Positions 28,006 to 36,460 are shown, counted from the first letter of the stretch. The stretch is DNA of 64,000 nucleotides from Chryseobacterium geocarposphaerae (GCF_002797535.1 NZ_PGFD01000001.1:310001-374000), one strand, 5' to 3'. Notes: generated by a model not told the origin, from the letters alone. Program-made: numbers and translations.

Positions 28006-28064
28006 GATCTATAAAAAATAATTGACGGACAGATTCTATCCGCCAATTATCACTAACTTATTGT

Positions 28065-28292
28065 TTAAACTTTGTCGTCAGAATATTCTCCGGTTAAAGA
28101 GTAATAGCCGAAAATCGCCATTCCGCCTGAAATTATCGGCATCAAAACGAATAGAATGATGATTCCGAAAACCAGATCTTCCTGTTTCCCCGAGGTGATT
28201 TTTGGAATTCCCAACACTGTAATTCCGAAATATCCCACTACCAAAGCGATGGCTATCCAAAGTATGCCTAATATTTTTTTGAGTCCGTTCAT
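28065..28292 (-). CDS. 75-residue two-helix membrane protein
   Basis: A small inner-membrane protein: helix 1 (ILGILWIAIALVVGYFGITV), a short polar loop with KITSGKQED, helix 2 (FGIIILFVLMPIISGGMAIF) and an acidic end EYSDDKV. No family is recognised with certainty. It lies between the MFS permease (43 bases upstream) and the 64-residue protein (59 bases downstream) on the same strand, so it is probably co-transcribed. It may be an accessory subunit of the permease. Confidence 0.65.
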   Translation of the reverse strand: MNGLKKILGILWIAIALVVGYFGITVLGIPKITSGKQEDLVFGIIILFVLMPIISGGMAIFGYYSLTGEYSDDKV

Positions 28293-28335
28293 TTTCGTTG
28301 TTTTAAAATTAATAAAAATTTGAGTGATTCAGTGC

Positions 28336-29916
28336 CTAATCGTGAATATTATTGTTCTTATTTTTAAGATAAAATAATCCGATTAATAAACAAACTCCGG
28401 CAACTCCGATAGGATACCAAAGTCCTTCCAGATACCATGTTGCATGTCCTGCTTCTTTTCCTGTCGTGACTAAGTAAGTTGCAACTGCCGGAAGCAACCC
28501 TCCAAACACTCCGTTTCCAATATGATACGGCAGAGACATTGATGTATAGCGGATTCTTACTGGGAACATTTCAACTAGGAATGCCGCAATAGGACCATAA
28601 ACCATCGTTACAAAAATCACCTGAATGAATACTAAAAATACCAGATACCATTTTGTATTATCGGCTAATTTGATGCTTTGGGAAACTTTTGGTTCTTCTG
28701 CCTTTCCGTCTTTAATGACAGGTCCACTCGGTGACCAGTGTACAACGCTGTCCTTTTTAATTAAAGTTCCGTCTGTATAGAGCGTTTCTTTATGAAAACT
28801 GACTAAGCTGTCTGTTGCAATTTTATCATGGATTTTTGCTGTTCTTTTTTCTGTAATTCCGTTGGCTGCGATGGTTTTACTTTCAAGATTTACACTTTTA
28901 AACATGGAATCATAGATTGGTCTGTAGGCCATAATAGCGATTAGCATTCCTGTCATCATTACCGCTTTTCGACCAATTTTATCCGAAAGCCATCCGAAGA
29001 AAACAAAAAAAGGCGTTCCTAAAAATAAAGCGGTTGCCATTAATGAATCAACTTGTGCAGATTCTACATTCATTACCTTTTGAAGGAAACTCATGGCGTA
29101 GAATTGCCCGGTGTACCAGATTACCCCTTGTCCCATCGCGGCTCCGAATAATGCCAGTAAGACAAATTTGAAGTTTAATTTATGTCCGAAACTTTCTTTT
29201 AAAGGGTTTTTTGAAGTTTTACCTTCACTTTTAGCCTTGGCAAAAAGCGGAGATTCTTTCATGTTTCTTCTGATAATATAGGAAACTCCAACCATTAAAA
29301 TGGAAATCCAGAAAGGAACTCGCCATCCCCAACCATCAAATTCTTCTGCAGAAAGAGTGGTTTTTGTTACTAAAATAACAATTAATGAAATGAAAAGCCC
29401 GGCTGTTGCTGTGGTTTGAATCCAGGAAGTCCAGTATCCTCTTCGGTGCGGTTGTGCGTATTCTGCAACGTAAGTCGCTGCACCGCCATATTCACCTCCG
29501 AGAGCTAAACCTTGCAATAATCTTAAGATTAAAACCAAAACCGGTGCTAAAAATCCGATGGTTTCATAGCTCGGAATACATCCGATCAGGAATGTTGAGA
29601 ATCCCATAATTAATAAAGTTACCAAAAAGGTATATTTTCTTCCGATAAGATCTCCTAATCTTCCGAAGAACAAGGCTCCGAAAGGTCTTACCACAAATCC
29701 TGCTGCGAAAGTCGCAAGCGTAGATAAAAATGCCGCGGTTGGATTATCCGCCGGGAAAAATTTCGTTGCTAAAACTACGGCCAGACTCCCGAAAATGTAG
29801 AAGTCATACCATTCTATCAATGTGCCGAGTGATGAGGCAGTGATCACGCTCCAGATGGTGCGGTTTTTCTGCTTGTCGGTCATATTTTCATAGGCGTCGT
29901 GATGATGTTCGCTCAT
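28336..29916 (-). CDS. MFS permease of the metabolite:H+ symporter (MHS) type
   Basis: A 526-residue, 12-helix transporter. GTLIEWYDFYIFGSLA near residue 35 and RPFGALFFGRLGDLIGRKYT near 78 are signatures of the MHS branch (ProP, KgtP, ShiA), and RLLQGLALGGEYGGAATYV near 138 is the helix 4-5 motif. Natural substrates are small carboxylates or zwitterions. Context with two acyl-CoA synthetases points to acetate, propionate or another short acid (inference). About 75 extra hydrophilic residues (roughly 330-405) interrupt the usual helix 8-9 region; standard MHS proteins are ~430-450 long. The gene leads the inner-membrane part of the block. Confidence 0.82.
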   Translation of the reverse strand: MSEHHHDAYENMTDKQKNRTIWSVITASSLGTLIEWYDFYIFGSLAVVLATKFFPADNPTAAFLSTLATFAAGFVVRPFGALFFGRLGDLIGRKYTFLVTLLIMGFSTFLIGCIPSYETIGFLAPVLVLILRLLQGLALGGEYGGAATYVAEYAQPHRRGYWTSWIQTTATAGLFISLIVILVTKTTLSAEEFDGWGWRVPFWISILMVGVSYIIRRNMKESPLFAKAKSEGKTSKNPLKESFGHKLNFKFVLLALFGAAMGQGVIWYTGQFYAMSFLQKVMNVESAQVDSLMATALFLGTPFFVFFGWLSDKIGRKAVMMTGMLIAIMAYRPIYDSMFKSVNLESKTIAANGITEKRTAKIHDKIATDSLVSFHKETLYTDGTLIKKDSVVHWSPSGPVIKDGKAEEPKVSQSIKLADNTKWYLVFLVFIQVIFVTMVYGPIAAFLVEMFPVRIRYTSMSLPYHIGNGVFGGLLPAVATYLVTTGKEAGHATWYLEGLWYPIGVAGVCLLIGLFYLKNKNNNIHD

Positions 29917-29980
29917 ATTGCTTAAATTTTGATGTTAGTTTAAATTGATATTGAGTTTTCTTAAAGTTTATTTTTTATTT

Positions 29981-30136
29981 AACCACAAAAGAATCAAAAG
30001 ATTAATACATTATTTATTTTAAGCTTACTGCTAGACTTCAAATCAGAACACATTAGTTTAAAAAATCTTTGATTTTTATCCTCTTGTGAACTTTGTTTTT
30101 CTAAACGGAAGGATGTCTTTTGTATCTTTTGTGGTT
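29981..30136. repeat. Inverted-repeat element between the porin and MFS genes
   Basis: AACCACAAAAGAATCAAAAG at the left end and CTTTTGTATCTTTTGTGGTT at the right end are near-perfect inverted repeats. They flank about 115 bases that contain a further hairpin (AAAAATCTTTGATTTTT). The gene-free stretch 29917-30150 is mostly this element. It lies inside the leftward transcription unit. The element looks like a miniature palindromic intergenic repeat. Confidence 0.6.
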
Positions 30137-30150
30137 AAAATTTAATGGTT

Positions 30151-31530
30151 TTATAGGTAAATCTGGAATTGCACAATAAATTCTCCTTTAGACTTCGGGC
30201 TTTCCGTCGGGCTTGTATACATTGGCCTTGTCGAATATTGTGTAGTAATTTTTGCATGATGACCATCTATAAACCAGTTGGCTCCGACATCAAATTGTGA
30301 AGAAGACTTATCAAAAGCTTCAAAATTTTTGTGTGTATACGCCGCAAAAGGCTGTATTCTGATTTTCGGTTTTTCGGCCTGACTTGGCAAAAGTAAACCT
30401 GCCTGTGCATAGATAATATTACCTGTTCCGATCGTAGGTTGTAGATTTCCCGGTCCTGCAATTGCTTTATCGCCAATAAAATTTGGATCTGCAGAAGCAA
30501 TATTCATGATTCCTAAATTTCTGATATAATTCGGGCCAAATTGATAGTTATAATACCCTGCATATGCTGAAACCGCCATTTTATTTTTCGCATTTCCTAA
30601 AGGAATATCTGTAAAAGCATCAACTGCCACAAGGGTAATGTCATGTTTTTCAATGTTTGAATTCACGGAAGTTCGTGTTCCGTCTTTTTGATGATAGAAA
30701 CCTGCACCTACATTGAAAACCTTTTTTGTTCCCAAATAAGAACCTACTTTGAAAGGGAGTAGATTGGATTCTTCATCCAGAAACTGATATTCAACATATC
30801 CGGCTTTTGAGAAATTCGGATTTCCATTGTTATCAACCGCTACTGCTTTTGAAGGATCTGTAACATTTGTTGGTGTTAAATCTGTTGCGAAAGGCTTATT
30901 TAAACTAAAGCGATATTCTAATTTTCCATATTTTCCTTTTGCGAACATTCCCAGTTGTCTGGCGAACTGATCGGAGTTATCGATTAAAGGCCATGTGAAA
31001 ATAGGGGAGTCAACTGTCAGGAAATTCAATGTTGAAGCCATAGTCATTCGGGAAAGTCCCATGTAATAATGCAATCCTGCTCCTAAGGATAAACTGAATT
31101 TGCCCGCTTCACCCGGTAAAATAACTGCATATTCGTTCCAGGCATCATGAAAAAACATCTGTGGCTTTTTTCCGTTTCCATAGCTTCCCGTTCCTGAAGT
31201 TCCCGAACCACCTCCGTTGATAAATGTCTGATTATTAATTCCAAAATGTGCTAAAATCATATATCTTTTGGAAATTTGGGCATATGCTAAAGCACGTAAT
31301 CGTCTGTTTCCCAGGCTCCAGGAATTATCGGTAGGTTCTCCGCCAACCATACTTCCGGGGTTCATTTGGGTGTTTCTTAACCAAAATTGGTCCCACAAAA
31401 TAAATCTGACATACTTATCGCCTTGTTGGTTTAAGTTAACTTTCAGTCCATTTCCATAATCAGGCGAACCTTGAGAATATAAAGAATTGCTGATTAAAGA
31501 CAATCCAATAAAAGTGAGTAATTTCTTCAT
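30151..31530 (-). CDS. Outer-membrane porin
   Basis: A 459-residue protein with a signal peptide (KLLTFIGLSLISNSLYSQG) and a chain of alternating strands. These include GDKYVRFILWDQFWLRNTQM near residue 37, KVGSYLGTKKVFNVGAGFYH and DVGANWFIDGHHAKITTQYS near the end. It closes in an aromatic strand (GEFIVQFQIYL), the usual outer-membrane insertion signal. This matches the Bacteroidota phosphate/sugar-selective porin-like proteins. As the first gene of the leftward carboxylate block it is likely to admit the substrate through the outer membrane. Substrate selectivity is not visible. Confidence 0.78.
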   Translation of the reverse strand: MKKLLTFIGLSLISNSLYSQGSPDYGNGLKVNLNQQGDKYVRFILWDQFWLRNTQMNPGSMVGGEPTDNSWSLGNRRLRALAYAQISKRYMILAHFGINNQTFINGGGSGTSGTGSYGNGKKPQMFFHDAWNEYAVILPGEAGKFSLSLGAGLHYYMGLSRMTMASTLNFLTVDSPIFTWPLIDNSDQFARQLGMFAKGKYGKLEYRFSLNKPFATDLTPTNVTDPSKAVAVDNNGNPNFSKAGYVEYQFLDEESNLLPFKVGSYLGTKKVFNVGAGFYHQKDGTRTSVNSNIEKHDITLVAVDAFTDIPLGNAKNKMAVSAYAGYYNYQFGPNYIRNLGIMNIASADPNFIGDKAIAGPGNLQPTIGTGNIIYAQAGLLLPSQAEKPKIRIQPFAAYTHKNFEAFDKSSSQFDVGANWFIDGHHAKITTQYSTRPMYTSPTESPKSKGEFIVQFQIYL

Positions 31531-31723
31531 AAATTATCAATTTTTGGCGTTGTTTTTTATGAAAGCCAAATTGTAATTAATAATCTGTTTGAAGAAATTT
31601 AATATATATTATTGGTAATAATATAGTTAATGTTTAATCTTCTATGTTTTAGTTTAAAGTTTATAGTTATATAATATCATTTTTCAGATTCACAATTAAC
31701 TTATTGACAATTCACTATGAAAA

Positions 31724-32140
31724 CTATTTTTTAAACCGTTCCCATTTGATCAACATGTATTTATCAGCAAACTGAGTAATAATTAAGCCTGAATTTTTAA
31801 TGTTTTCTTCTTTGCTCATATAGTCAATCAGTTCATTTTGCTTTAGAATTTTATACACCGGATGAAATTCTGAATGAGGAGGTCTTGTAATATTATACTT
31901 CTTGATCCATGAGCTGATTGTTACGTGTGAAACGCCGATAATTCTTTCGATTTCACGAAAACTTAACCCTTCAAGATAGAGTTGTAAAGCTTTTGTTACA
32001 TAGTAATCATCAATTTGTTTTCCTAATTTTTTTACGGTAAAATAGTAATTGCAATCTTTACAAAGGAAGCGTTGCTTCTCATTCACGATTCCGCTTTTTA
32101 CAACCTTAGTACCGTTACATTTAGGACATTGATTTTCCAT
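31724..32140 (-). CDS. IS1-like zinc-ribbon and helix-turn-helix protein, probably a domesticated regulator
   Basis: A 138-residue protein. An N-terminal zinc ribbon (Cys5, Cys8, Cys27, Cys30; CPKCNGTKVVKSG then FLCKDCNYYF) and an HTH (GLSFREIERIIGVSHVTISS, about 54-73) match InsA of IS1. The IS1 catalytic DDE part (InsB) is missing, and no terminal inverted repeats or target duplication flank it. The C-terminal ~50 residues are unrelated to IS1. It is divergent from the arginine cluster, with TTTAGCAAA repeats in its promoter region. I infer a transposase-derived transcription factor; arginine or carboxylate genes are candidate targets. Confidence 0.7.
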   Translation of the reverse strand: MENQCPKCNGTKVVKSGIVNEKQRFLCKDCNYYFTVKKLGKQIDDYYVTKALQLYLEGLSFREIERIIGVSHVTISSWIKKYNITRPPHSEFHPVYKILKQNELIDYMSKEENIKNSGLIITQFADKYMLIKWERFKK

Positions 32141-32151
32141 AACTATATCTT

Positions 32152-32179
32152 TTTAGCAAATATATAATAATTTAGCAAA
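32152..32179 (-). promoter_or_regulatory. Paired TTTAGCAAA sites and -7 box upstream of the IS1-like gene
   Basis: TTTAGCAAA occurs at 32152-32160 and 32171-32179, exactly 19 bases apart (about two helical turns). On the minus strand the first copy lies next to TATATTTG, a TAnnTTTG box for the 31724 gene. The pair could be an operator, for instance for self-repression; alternatively it is two overlapping promoter boxes. Confidence 0.4.
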
Positions 32180-32246
32180 ATATTAATTCAACGTAAAGAT
32201 AAAATTACCTGTATATTAAATTAATTCAATAAAATTATCTTTTTTA

Positions 32247-32279
32247 TTTGGTTTTAAAAGAAAATATATTTTAAATTTG
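32247..32279 (+). promoter_or_regulatory. Promoter of the arginine cluster
   Basis: TTTG at 32247-32250 and TAAATTTG at 32272-32279 are separated by 21 bases. This is a full match to the Bacteroidota TTTG-N(19-21)-TAnnTTTG promoter. The GNAT gene begins 21 bases downstream. Confidence 0.75.
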
Positions 32280-32300
32280 CCAAAAAATTTAGATAAATAA

Positions 32301-32900
32301 ATGGAAATAGAAATTTCCTCATCCATACATCTGATGTATGTGAGTGAAATACAGCAGGAAATGTACGATTCTGCACAGCGTAGAGGGACGGGTATTGCAA
32401 AACGTTCCATAGAATATTTAATTAAGAAGATTTCAGAAGGCAATGCTGTGGTGGCTACTGAAAACGGAGAGTGGGTAGGTTTCTGCTATATAGAAACCTG
32501 GTCGCATGGTCAGTTCGTGGCTAACTCCGGGTTAATTGTTTCTCCTAAATTCAGGGAAAGGGGTGCTGCAACTTTAATCAAGAATAAAGTTTTCCAATTA
32601 TCTAGAGACAAATATCCGAATGCGAAAGTATTTGGGCTTACGACAGGTCTTGCCGTGATGAAAATCAACAGTGATTTAGGCTACAAACCGGTAATTTATT
32701 CTGAGCTGACTCAGGATGAAGAGTTCTGGAACGGCTGTAAAAACTGTGTGAACTATGAAATTTTAATGAAAAAAGAACGTAAAAACTGCCTGTGTACGGC
32801 CATGCTTTTCGTTCCTGAAAATATAACAAAAAATGGAGCTGCCCATACGCAGCCGGAAATTAAATATAGCAATGAACAAGAAAGTCATCTTAGCGTTTAG
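32301..32900 (+). CDS. GNAT acetyl/succinyltransferase, candidate first step of arginine synthesis
   Basis: A 199-residue GNAT-fold protein with the acyl-CoA loop VSPKFRERGAATLI (about residues 80-93). It is the first gene of the arginine cluster, so it is the best candidate for the N-acylglutamate synthase (ArgA role). In Bacteroidota the acyl group may be succinyl. After the GNAT core comes a cysteine set Cys146, Cys149, Cys163, Cys165 (GCKNCVNYE, KNCLCTAM) that could bind a metal. The final ~30 residues are polar and overlap the next gene, argG, by 29 bases in another frame. Acyl donor specificity cannot be read from sequence. Confidence 0.75.
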   Translation: MEIEISSSIHLMYVSEIQQEMYDSAQRRGTGIAKRSIEYLIKKISEGNAVVATENGEWVGFCYIETWSHGQFVANSGLIVSPKFRERGAATLIKNKVFQLSRDKYPNAKVFGLTTGLAVMKINSDLGYKPVIYSELTQDEEFWNGCKNCVNYEILMKKERKNCLCTAMLFVPENITKNGAAHTQPEIKYSNEQESHLSV

Positions 32901-34068
32901 CGGAGGTTTGGATACCTCTTACTGTGCTAAATATCTTAGTGAGACACTGGGATATGATGTGTATGCAGTTACTGTAAATACCGGAGGTTTTTCTAAAGAA
33001 GAAGAGAAAGAACTGGAGAAAAAAGCCTTAAATCTTGGGGTAAAAGAATACAGGTGCGTGGATGCTCAGGAAGATTATTATAATTCTTGCGTAAAGTATT
33101 TGATTTTTGGAAATGTTTTGAAAAACAATACCTATCCGTTGTCTGTAAGTGCAGAACGTACGATTCAGGCACAGAAAATTGCAAAATTAGCGATTGAAGT
33201 CGGAGCTGATGCTATCGCTCACGGGAGTACAGGAGCAGGAAATGATCAGGTTCGTTTTGATTTGATTTTCCAGGTAATGTGTCCGAATGTTGAGATTATT
33301 ACGCCGATTCGTGATAAGGTTTTGTCCCGTGAAGAGGAAATTGAGTTTTTAAAAAATCATGGTTACGAAATGGAATTCCAAAAAGCGCAATATTCTGTGA
33401 ATAAAGGACTTTGGGGAACTTCAGTGGGTGGAAAAGAAACGTTGACTTCAAGAAATTACTTACCTGAAGAAGCTTTTCCTTCTCAAATTAAAGAAACTCA
33501 GCCTTCTGAACTGGAAATTGAGTTTAAAAATGGTGAAGTTGTAGCAGTGAATGGCGAAAATTTTGAACATTCGGTGTATGCAATCCAAAAGATTGAAGAA
33601 TTGGCTTCGGCTTACGGAATAGGCCGTGATATTCACGTTGGAGATACGATTGTAGGGATTAAAGGAAGAGTTGGTTTTGAAGCGGCTGCAGCATCTGTGA
33701 TTATCAAAGCGCACCATTTATTGGAAAAACATACGCTTTCAAAATATCAGCAGATGATGAAGTCCCAATTATCCGATTGGTACGGAAACTGGCTTCATGA
33801 AGCACTTTTCTTGGATCCTGTGATGAGAAATATTGAGTCTTTCCTTATTGATTCTCAAAAAACGGTCAGCGGAAAAGTTTTTGTAACGCTTCATCCATAT
33901 AGATTTATTTTAAACGGAATTGAATCTGAACAGGATCTAATGTCCGATAAATTTGGAAGTTACGGAGAAGCGAACAGAGCTTGGACGGGTGAAGATGTAA
34001 AAGGTTACACAAAAATTGTAAGCAATTCCTTAAATATATATCACCAAATTAACGGAGTGAAGATATGA
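32872..34068 (+). CDS. argG: Argininosuccinate synthase
   Basis: I use the ATG at 32872 (MNKKVILAFSGGLDTSYC), giving 398 residues; an upstream ATG at 32833 adds residues that are not family-like. The N-type ATP pyrophosphatase loop AFSGGLDTS is at residues 8-16. IAHGSTGAGNDQVRFDL and PIRDKVLSREEEIEFL are further ArgG blocks. The enzyme joins citrulline and aspartate using ATP. It overlaps the GNAT gene by 29 bases and argC by 4 bases (ATGA), so the three are tightly coupled in translation. Confidence 0.96.
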   Translation: MNKKVILAFSGGLDTSYCAKYLSETLGYDVYAVTVNTGGFSKEEEKELEKKALNLGVKEYRCVDAQEDYYNSCVKYLIFGNVLKNNTYPLSVSAERTIQAQKIAKLAIEVGADAIAHGSTGAGNDQVRFDLIFQVMCPNVEIITPIRDKVLSREEEIEFLKNHGYEMEFQKAQYSVNKGLWGTSVGGKETLTSRNYLPEEAFPSQIKETQPSELEIEFKNGEVVAVNGENFEHSVYAIQKIEELASAYGIGRDIHVGDTIVGIKGRVGFEAAAASVIIKAHHLLEKHTLSKYQQMMKSQLSDWYGNWLHEALFLDPVMRNIESFLIDSQKTVSGKVFVTLHPYRFILNGIESEQDLMSDKFGSYGEANRAWTGEDVKGYTKIVSNSLNIYHQINGVKI

Positions 34069-35027
34069 AAACAGTAGGAATTGTAGGCGCCAACGGTTAT
34101 ACAGGAAGTGAACTGGTTCGTCTGCTGGCTTTTCATCCCAATGTATCATTGCGTTTTTTATATAGTCGTTCAAATTCGGGAACAAAGATTTCAGATTTGT
34201 ACCCGGATTTAGCGACAGTTTGTGAAATGGTTTTAACGGATAAGCCTGAAGAAGTAGACATTTTATTTTTATGTCTTCCTCACAAAGAAAGCCAGAATTG
34301 GCTGACTCAAAATCCTGTAAAAGATTCAACGTTGGTTATTGATTTAGGAAACGATTTTCGTTTGGACGGTAATTTCGGAAACAGAAATTTTATCTACGGA
34401 TTACCTGAAATCAACAAAAAACAACTTTCAGGGGCGAAAAGCATTGCCAATCCGGGATGTTTTGCAACAGCTATTCAGCTTGCCTTGCTTCCTTTGGCTC
34501 AAAAAGGTTTGTTGAATGAGGTGTACACAACAGGCATTACAGGTTCAACAGGTGCTGGTCAGTCTTTGCAGGCAACAACCCATTTTACCTGGAGGAATGA
34601 TAATATTTCAGCATATAAAACCTTGACACATCAGCATGTGGATGAGATTTTACAGCAGCTAGTTTCTTTTAATACGAATGAAATCAGTTTGAATTTTGTT
34701 CCATGGAGGGGAGATTTTGCGAGAGGAATTTTTACGAGTTCCACGGTGAAAACAGATTTAGAACTTTCAGATATTGAGCAATTGTTTAAGGATTTTTATG
34801 CAGATGAGCCTTTTGTAAAGGTAAGCGAAAAAGCAATTGATCTAAAGCAGGTTGTCAACACTAATCGCTGTGTGATACAGATTGAAAAAAGTGGGAATGT
34901 TGCGGTCATTCACTCAGCGATTGACAATTTGTTGAAAGGAGCTTCCGGCCAAGCCGTTCAAAATATGAATATTGCGATGGGCTGGGAAGAAAATTCAGGA
35001 TTAAATTTGAAACCAATGGCGTTTTAA
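34065..35027 (+). CDS. argC: N-acyl-gamma-glutamyl-phosphate reductase
   Basis: A 320-residue NADPH-dependent reductase, the third step of ornithine formation. It has the Rossmann motif VGIVGANGYTGSELVRLL at residues 4-21 and the catalytic Cys132 in SIANPGCFATAIQLAL. THFTWRNDNISAYKTLTHQH supplies the conserved His near residue 190. It overlaps argG by 4 bases. The following 270 bases hold a ~200-base repeat before argD. The protein lies on the succinyl/acetyl intermediate pathway with argB, argD and argF'. Confidence 0.95.
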   Translation: MKTVGIVGANGYTGSELVRLLAFHPNVSLRFLYSRSNSGTKISDLYPDLATVCEMVLTDKPEEVDILFLCLPHKESQNWLTQNPVKDSTLVIDLGNDFRLDGNFGNRNFIYGLPEINKKQLSGAKSIANPGCFATAIQLALLPLAQKGLLNEVYTTGITGSTGAGQSLQATTHFTWRNDNISAYKTLTHQHVDEILQQLVSFNTNEISLNFVPWRGDFARGIFTSSTVKTDLELSDIEQLFKDFYADEPFVKVSEKAIDLKQVVNTNRCVIQIEKSGNVAVIHSAIDNLLKGASGQAVQNMNIAMGWEENSGLNLKPMAF

Positions 35028-35077
35028 ACGTGAATAGTTAATAGGTCAATCGTGAATTTTTACAACTCCAATCAAAA

Positions 35078-35283
35078 AATGACTTAGGAAAATGGAGCGT
35101 TAAGAAAAATAGTTTTGTGAACGTTAAGAAAATTCTACTGTTCGAAGTGCGACACAAATGTAGAACCGAAGAACAAATGTCGATTTCGCACAAGTTTTAG
35201 AATTTTTAGAGAACAAAAATATTTTTTAGCGGAAGTTTCCAAGTCTTGAACTTTTGTTTCTTTTGCTTCAAGGCAAAAGAAAT
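35078..35283. repeat. Long imperfect palindrome, copy B1 (flanks argD-argE)
   Basis: About 200 bases running from AATGACTTAGGAAAATGG to the hairpin TTTCTTTTGCTTCAAGG. The two halves are imperfect reverse complements, with long A-rich arms around a CGAAGTGCGAC...GTCGATTTCGCAC centre. A near-identical direct copy is at 39424-39623. It occupies most of the 35028-35299 gap, which has no gene. Confidence 0.85.
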
Positions 35284-35299
35284 TGATAAAAAATAAAAT

Positions 35300-36439
35300 A
35301 TGAATTTATTCAACGTATATCCATTATTCAACATCAATCCTATAAAAGCTCAGGGATCATTCCTTTGGGACGATAAAGGTGAAAAATATCTTGATTTTTA
35401 CGGAGGTCATGCGGTGATTTCTATCGGACACAACCATCCGCATTATCAAAATCAGTTAAAAGAGCAATTAGATAAAATTTCTTTCTATTCAAACTCGGTT
35501 CAGAATGAATTACAAACTGAACTGGCTGAAAAATTAGGAAAATTGTCAGGTTTGGAAGATTATAATCTGTTTCTGTGCAATTCAGGCGCTGAAGCCAACG
35601 AAAATGCTTTAAAACTGGCTTCTTTTCACAACGGAAAAAATAAGGTGCTGTATTTTTCAGGTTCATTCCATGGAAGAACTTCAGCGGCAGTTTCGGTGAC
35701 GGATAATCCCAAAATTGTAGCTCCGGTAAATTATGATGAAAGATTCATTAAGTCTGAATGGAATAATATCGAACAGCTTGAAGAAGTTTTCGAAAAACAA
35801 GGAGGTGAAATTTCATCCGTTATTATCGAAGGAATCCAGGGAGTTGGCGGAATTATGATTCCAACGGTTGAATTTTTAACTAAAATCAAAGAATTATGCG
35901 AAAAACATGATGTTGTCTTGATTTTGGATGAAGTTCAGTCAGGATACGGAAGAAGTGGTTATTTCTTTGCTCATCAGGAATTTGGAATTGAAGCCGATAT
36001 CATCACAACAGCTAAAGGAATGGGAAATGGTTTCCCTATCGGTGGCGTTTTGATTCACCCGAAATTTCAGGCAAGCAATGGTTTGTTGGGAACAACTTTC
36101 GGTGGAAATCACTTGGCTTGTGTTGCGGCAATTGCAGTATTAGACGTGATGAAAGATGAAAATCTCATCGAAAATGCTCAGAAAATGGGCGCTTATATTG
36201 AAAATGAAATTAAAGATTTTCCACATATTAAAACGATCCGAAGGAAAGGCTTGATGATTGGGATCGAACTCGACAGGGATTGCTCGGAAGTGAGGAATAG
36301 TCTGCTGTACCACCATCATATTTTCACAGGAAATTCTAATGATAAGGCGGTGTTGAGGATTCTTCCGGCGCTTACCATTAAAAAAGAAGAAACTGATTTG
36401 TTCATAAATTCTTTGAAAGAAGTATTGGAGAATATTTAG
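35300..36439 (+). CDS. argD: N-acylornithine aminotransferase (class III, PLP)
   Basis: A 379-residue aminotransferase. It has FLCNSGAEANENALKLA near residue 91, YFSGSFHGRTSAAVSVT near 118, and LILDEVQSGYGRSGYFF near 207. The PLP lysine is Lys239 in ITTAKGMGNGFPIGG. It converts the N-acyl semialdehyde to N-acylornithine with glutamate as donor. The protein is slightly shorter than the ~400 typical of ArgD. It is between two copies of the ~200-base B repeat, along with argF', argB and argE. Position and partners make ArgD by far the likeliest identity. Confidence 0.92.
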   Translation: MNLFNVYPLFNINPIKAQGSFLWDDKGEKYLDFYGGHAVISIGHNHPHYQNQLKEQLDKISFYSNSVQNELQTELAEKLGKLSGLEDYNLFLCNSGAEANENALKLASFHNGKNKVLYFSGSFHGRTSAAVSVTDNPKIVAPVNYDERFIKSEWNNIEQLEEVFEKQGGEISSVIIEGIQGVGGIMIPTVEFLTKIKELCEKHDVVLILDEVQSGYGRSGYFFAHQEFGIEADIITTAKGMGNGFPIGGVLIHPKFQASNGLLGTTFGGNHLACVAAIAVLDVMKDENLIENAQKMGAYIENEIKDFPHIKTIRRKGLMIGIELDRDCSEVRNSLLYHHHIFTGNSNDKAVLRILPALTIKKEETDLFINSLKEVLENI

Positions 36440-36460
36440 AATGTGAAAATTTTGCATTAT

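Noticed and set aside
31724..32140. Active IS1 insertion sequence
   Set aside because: Only the InsA-like half is present, there is no InsB catalytic part, and no terminal inverted repeats or target duplication were found.
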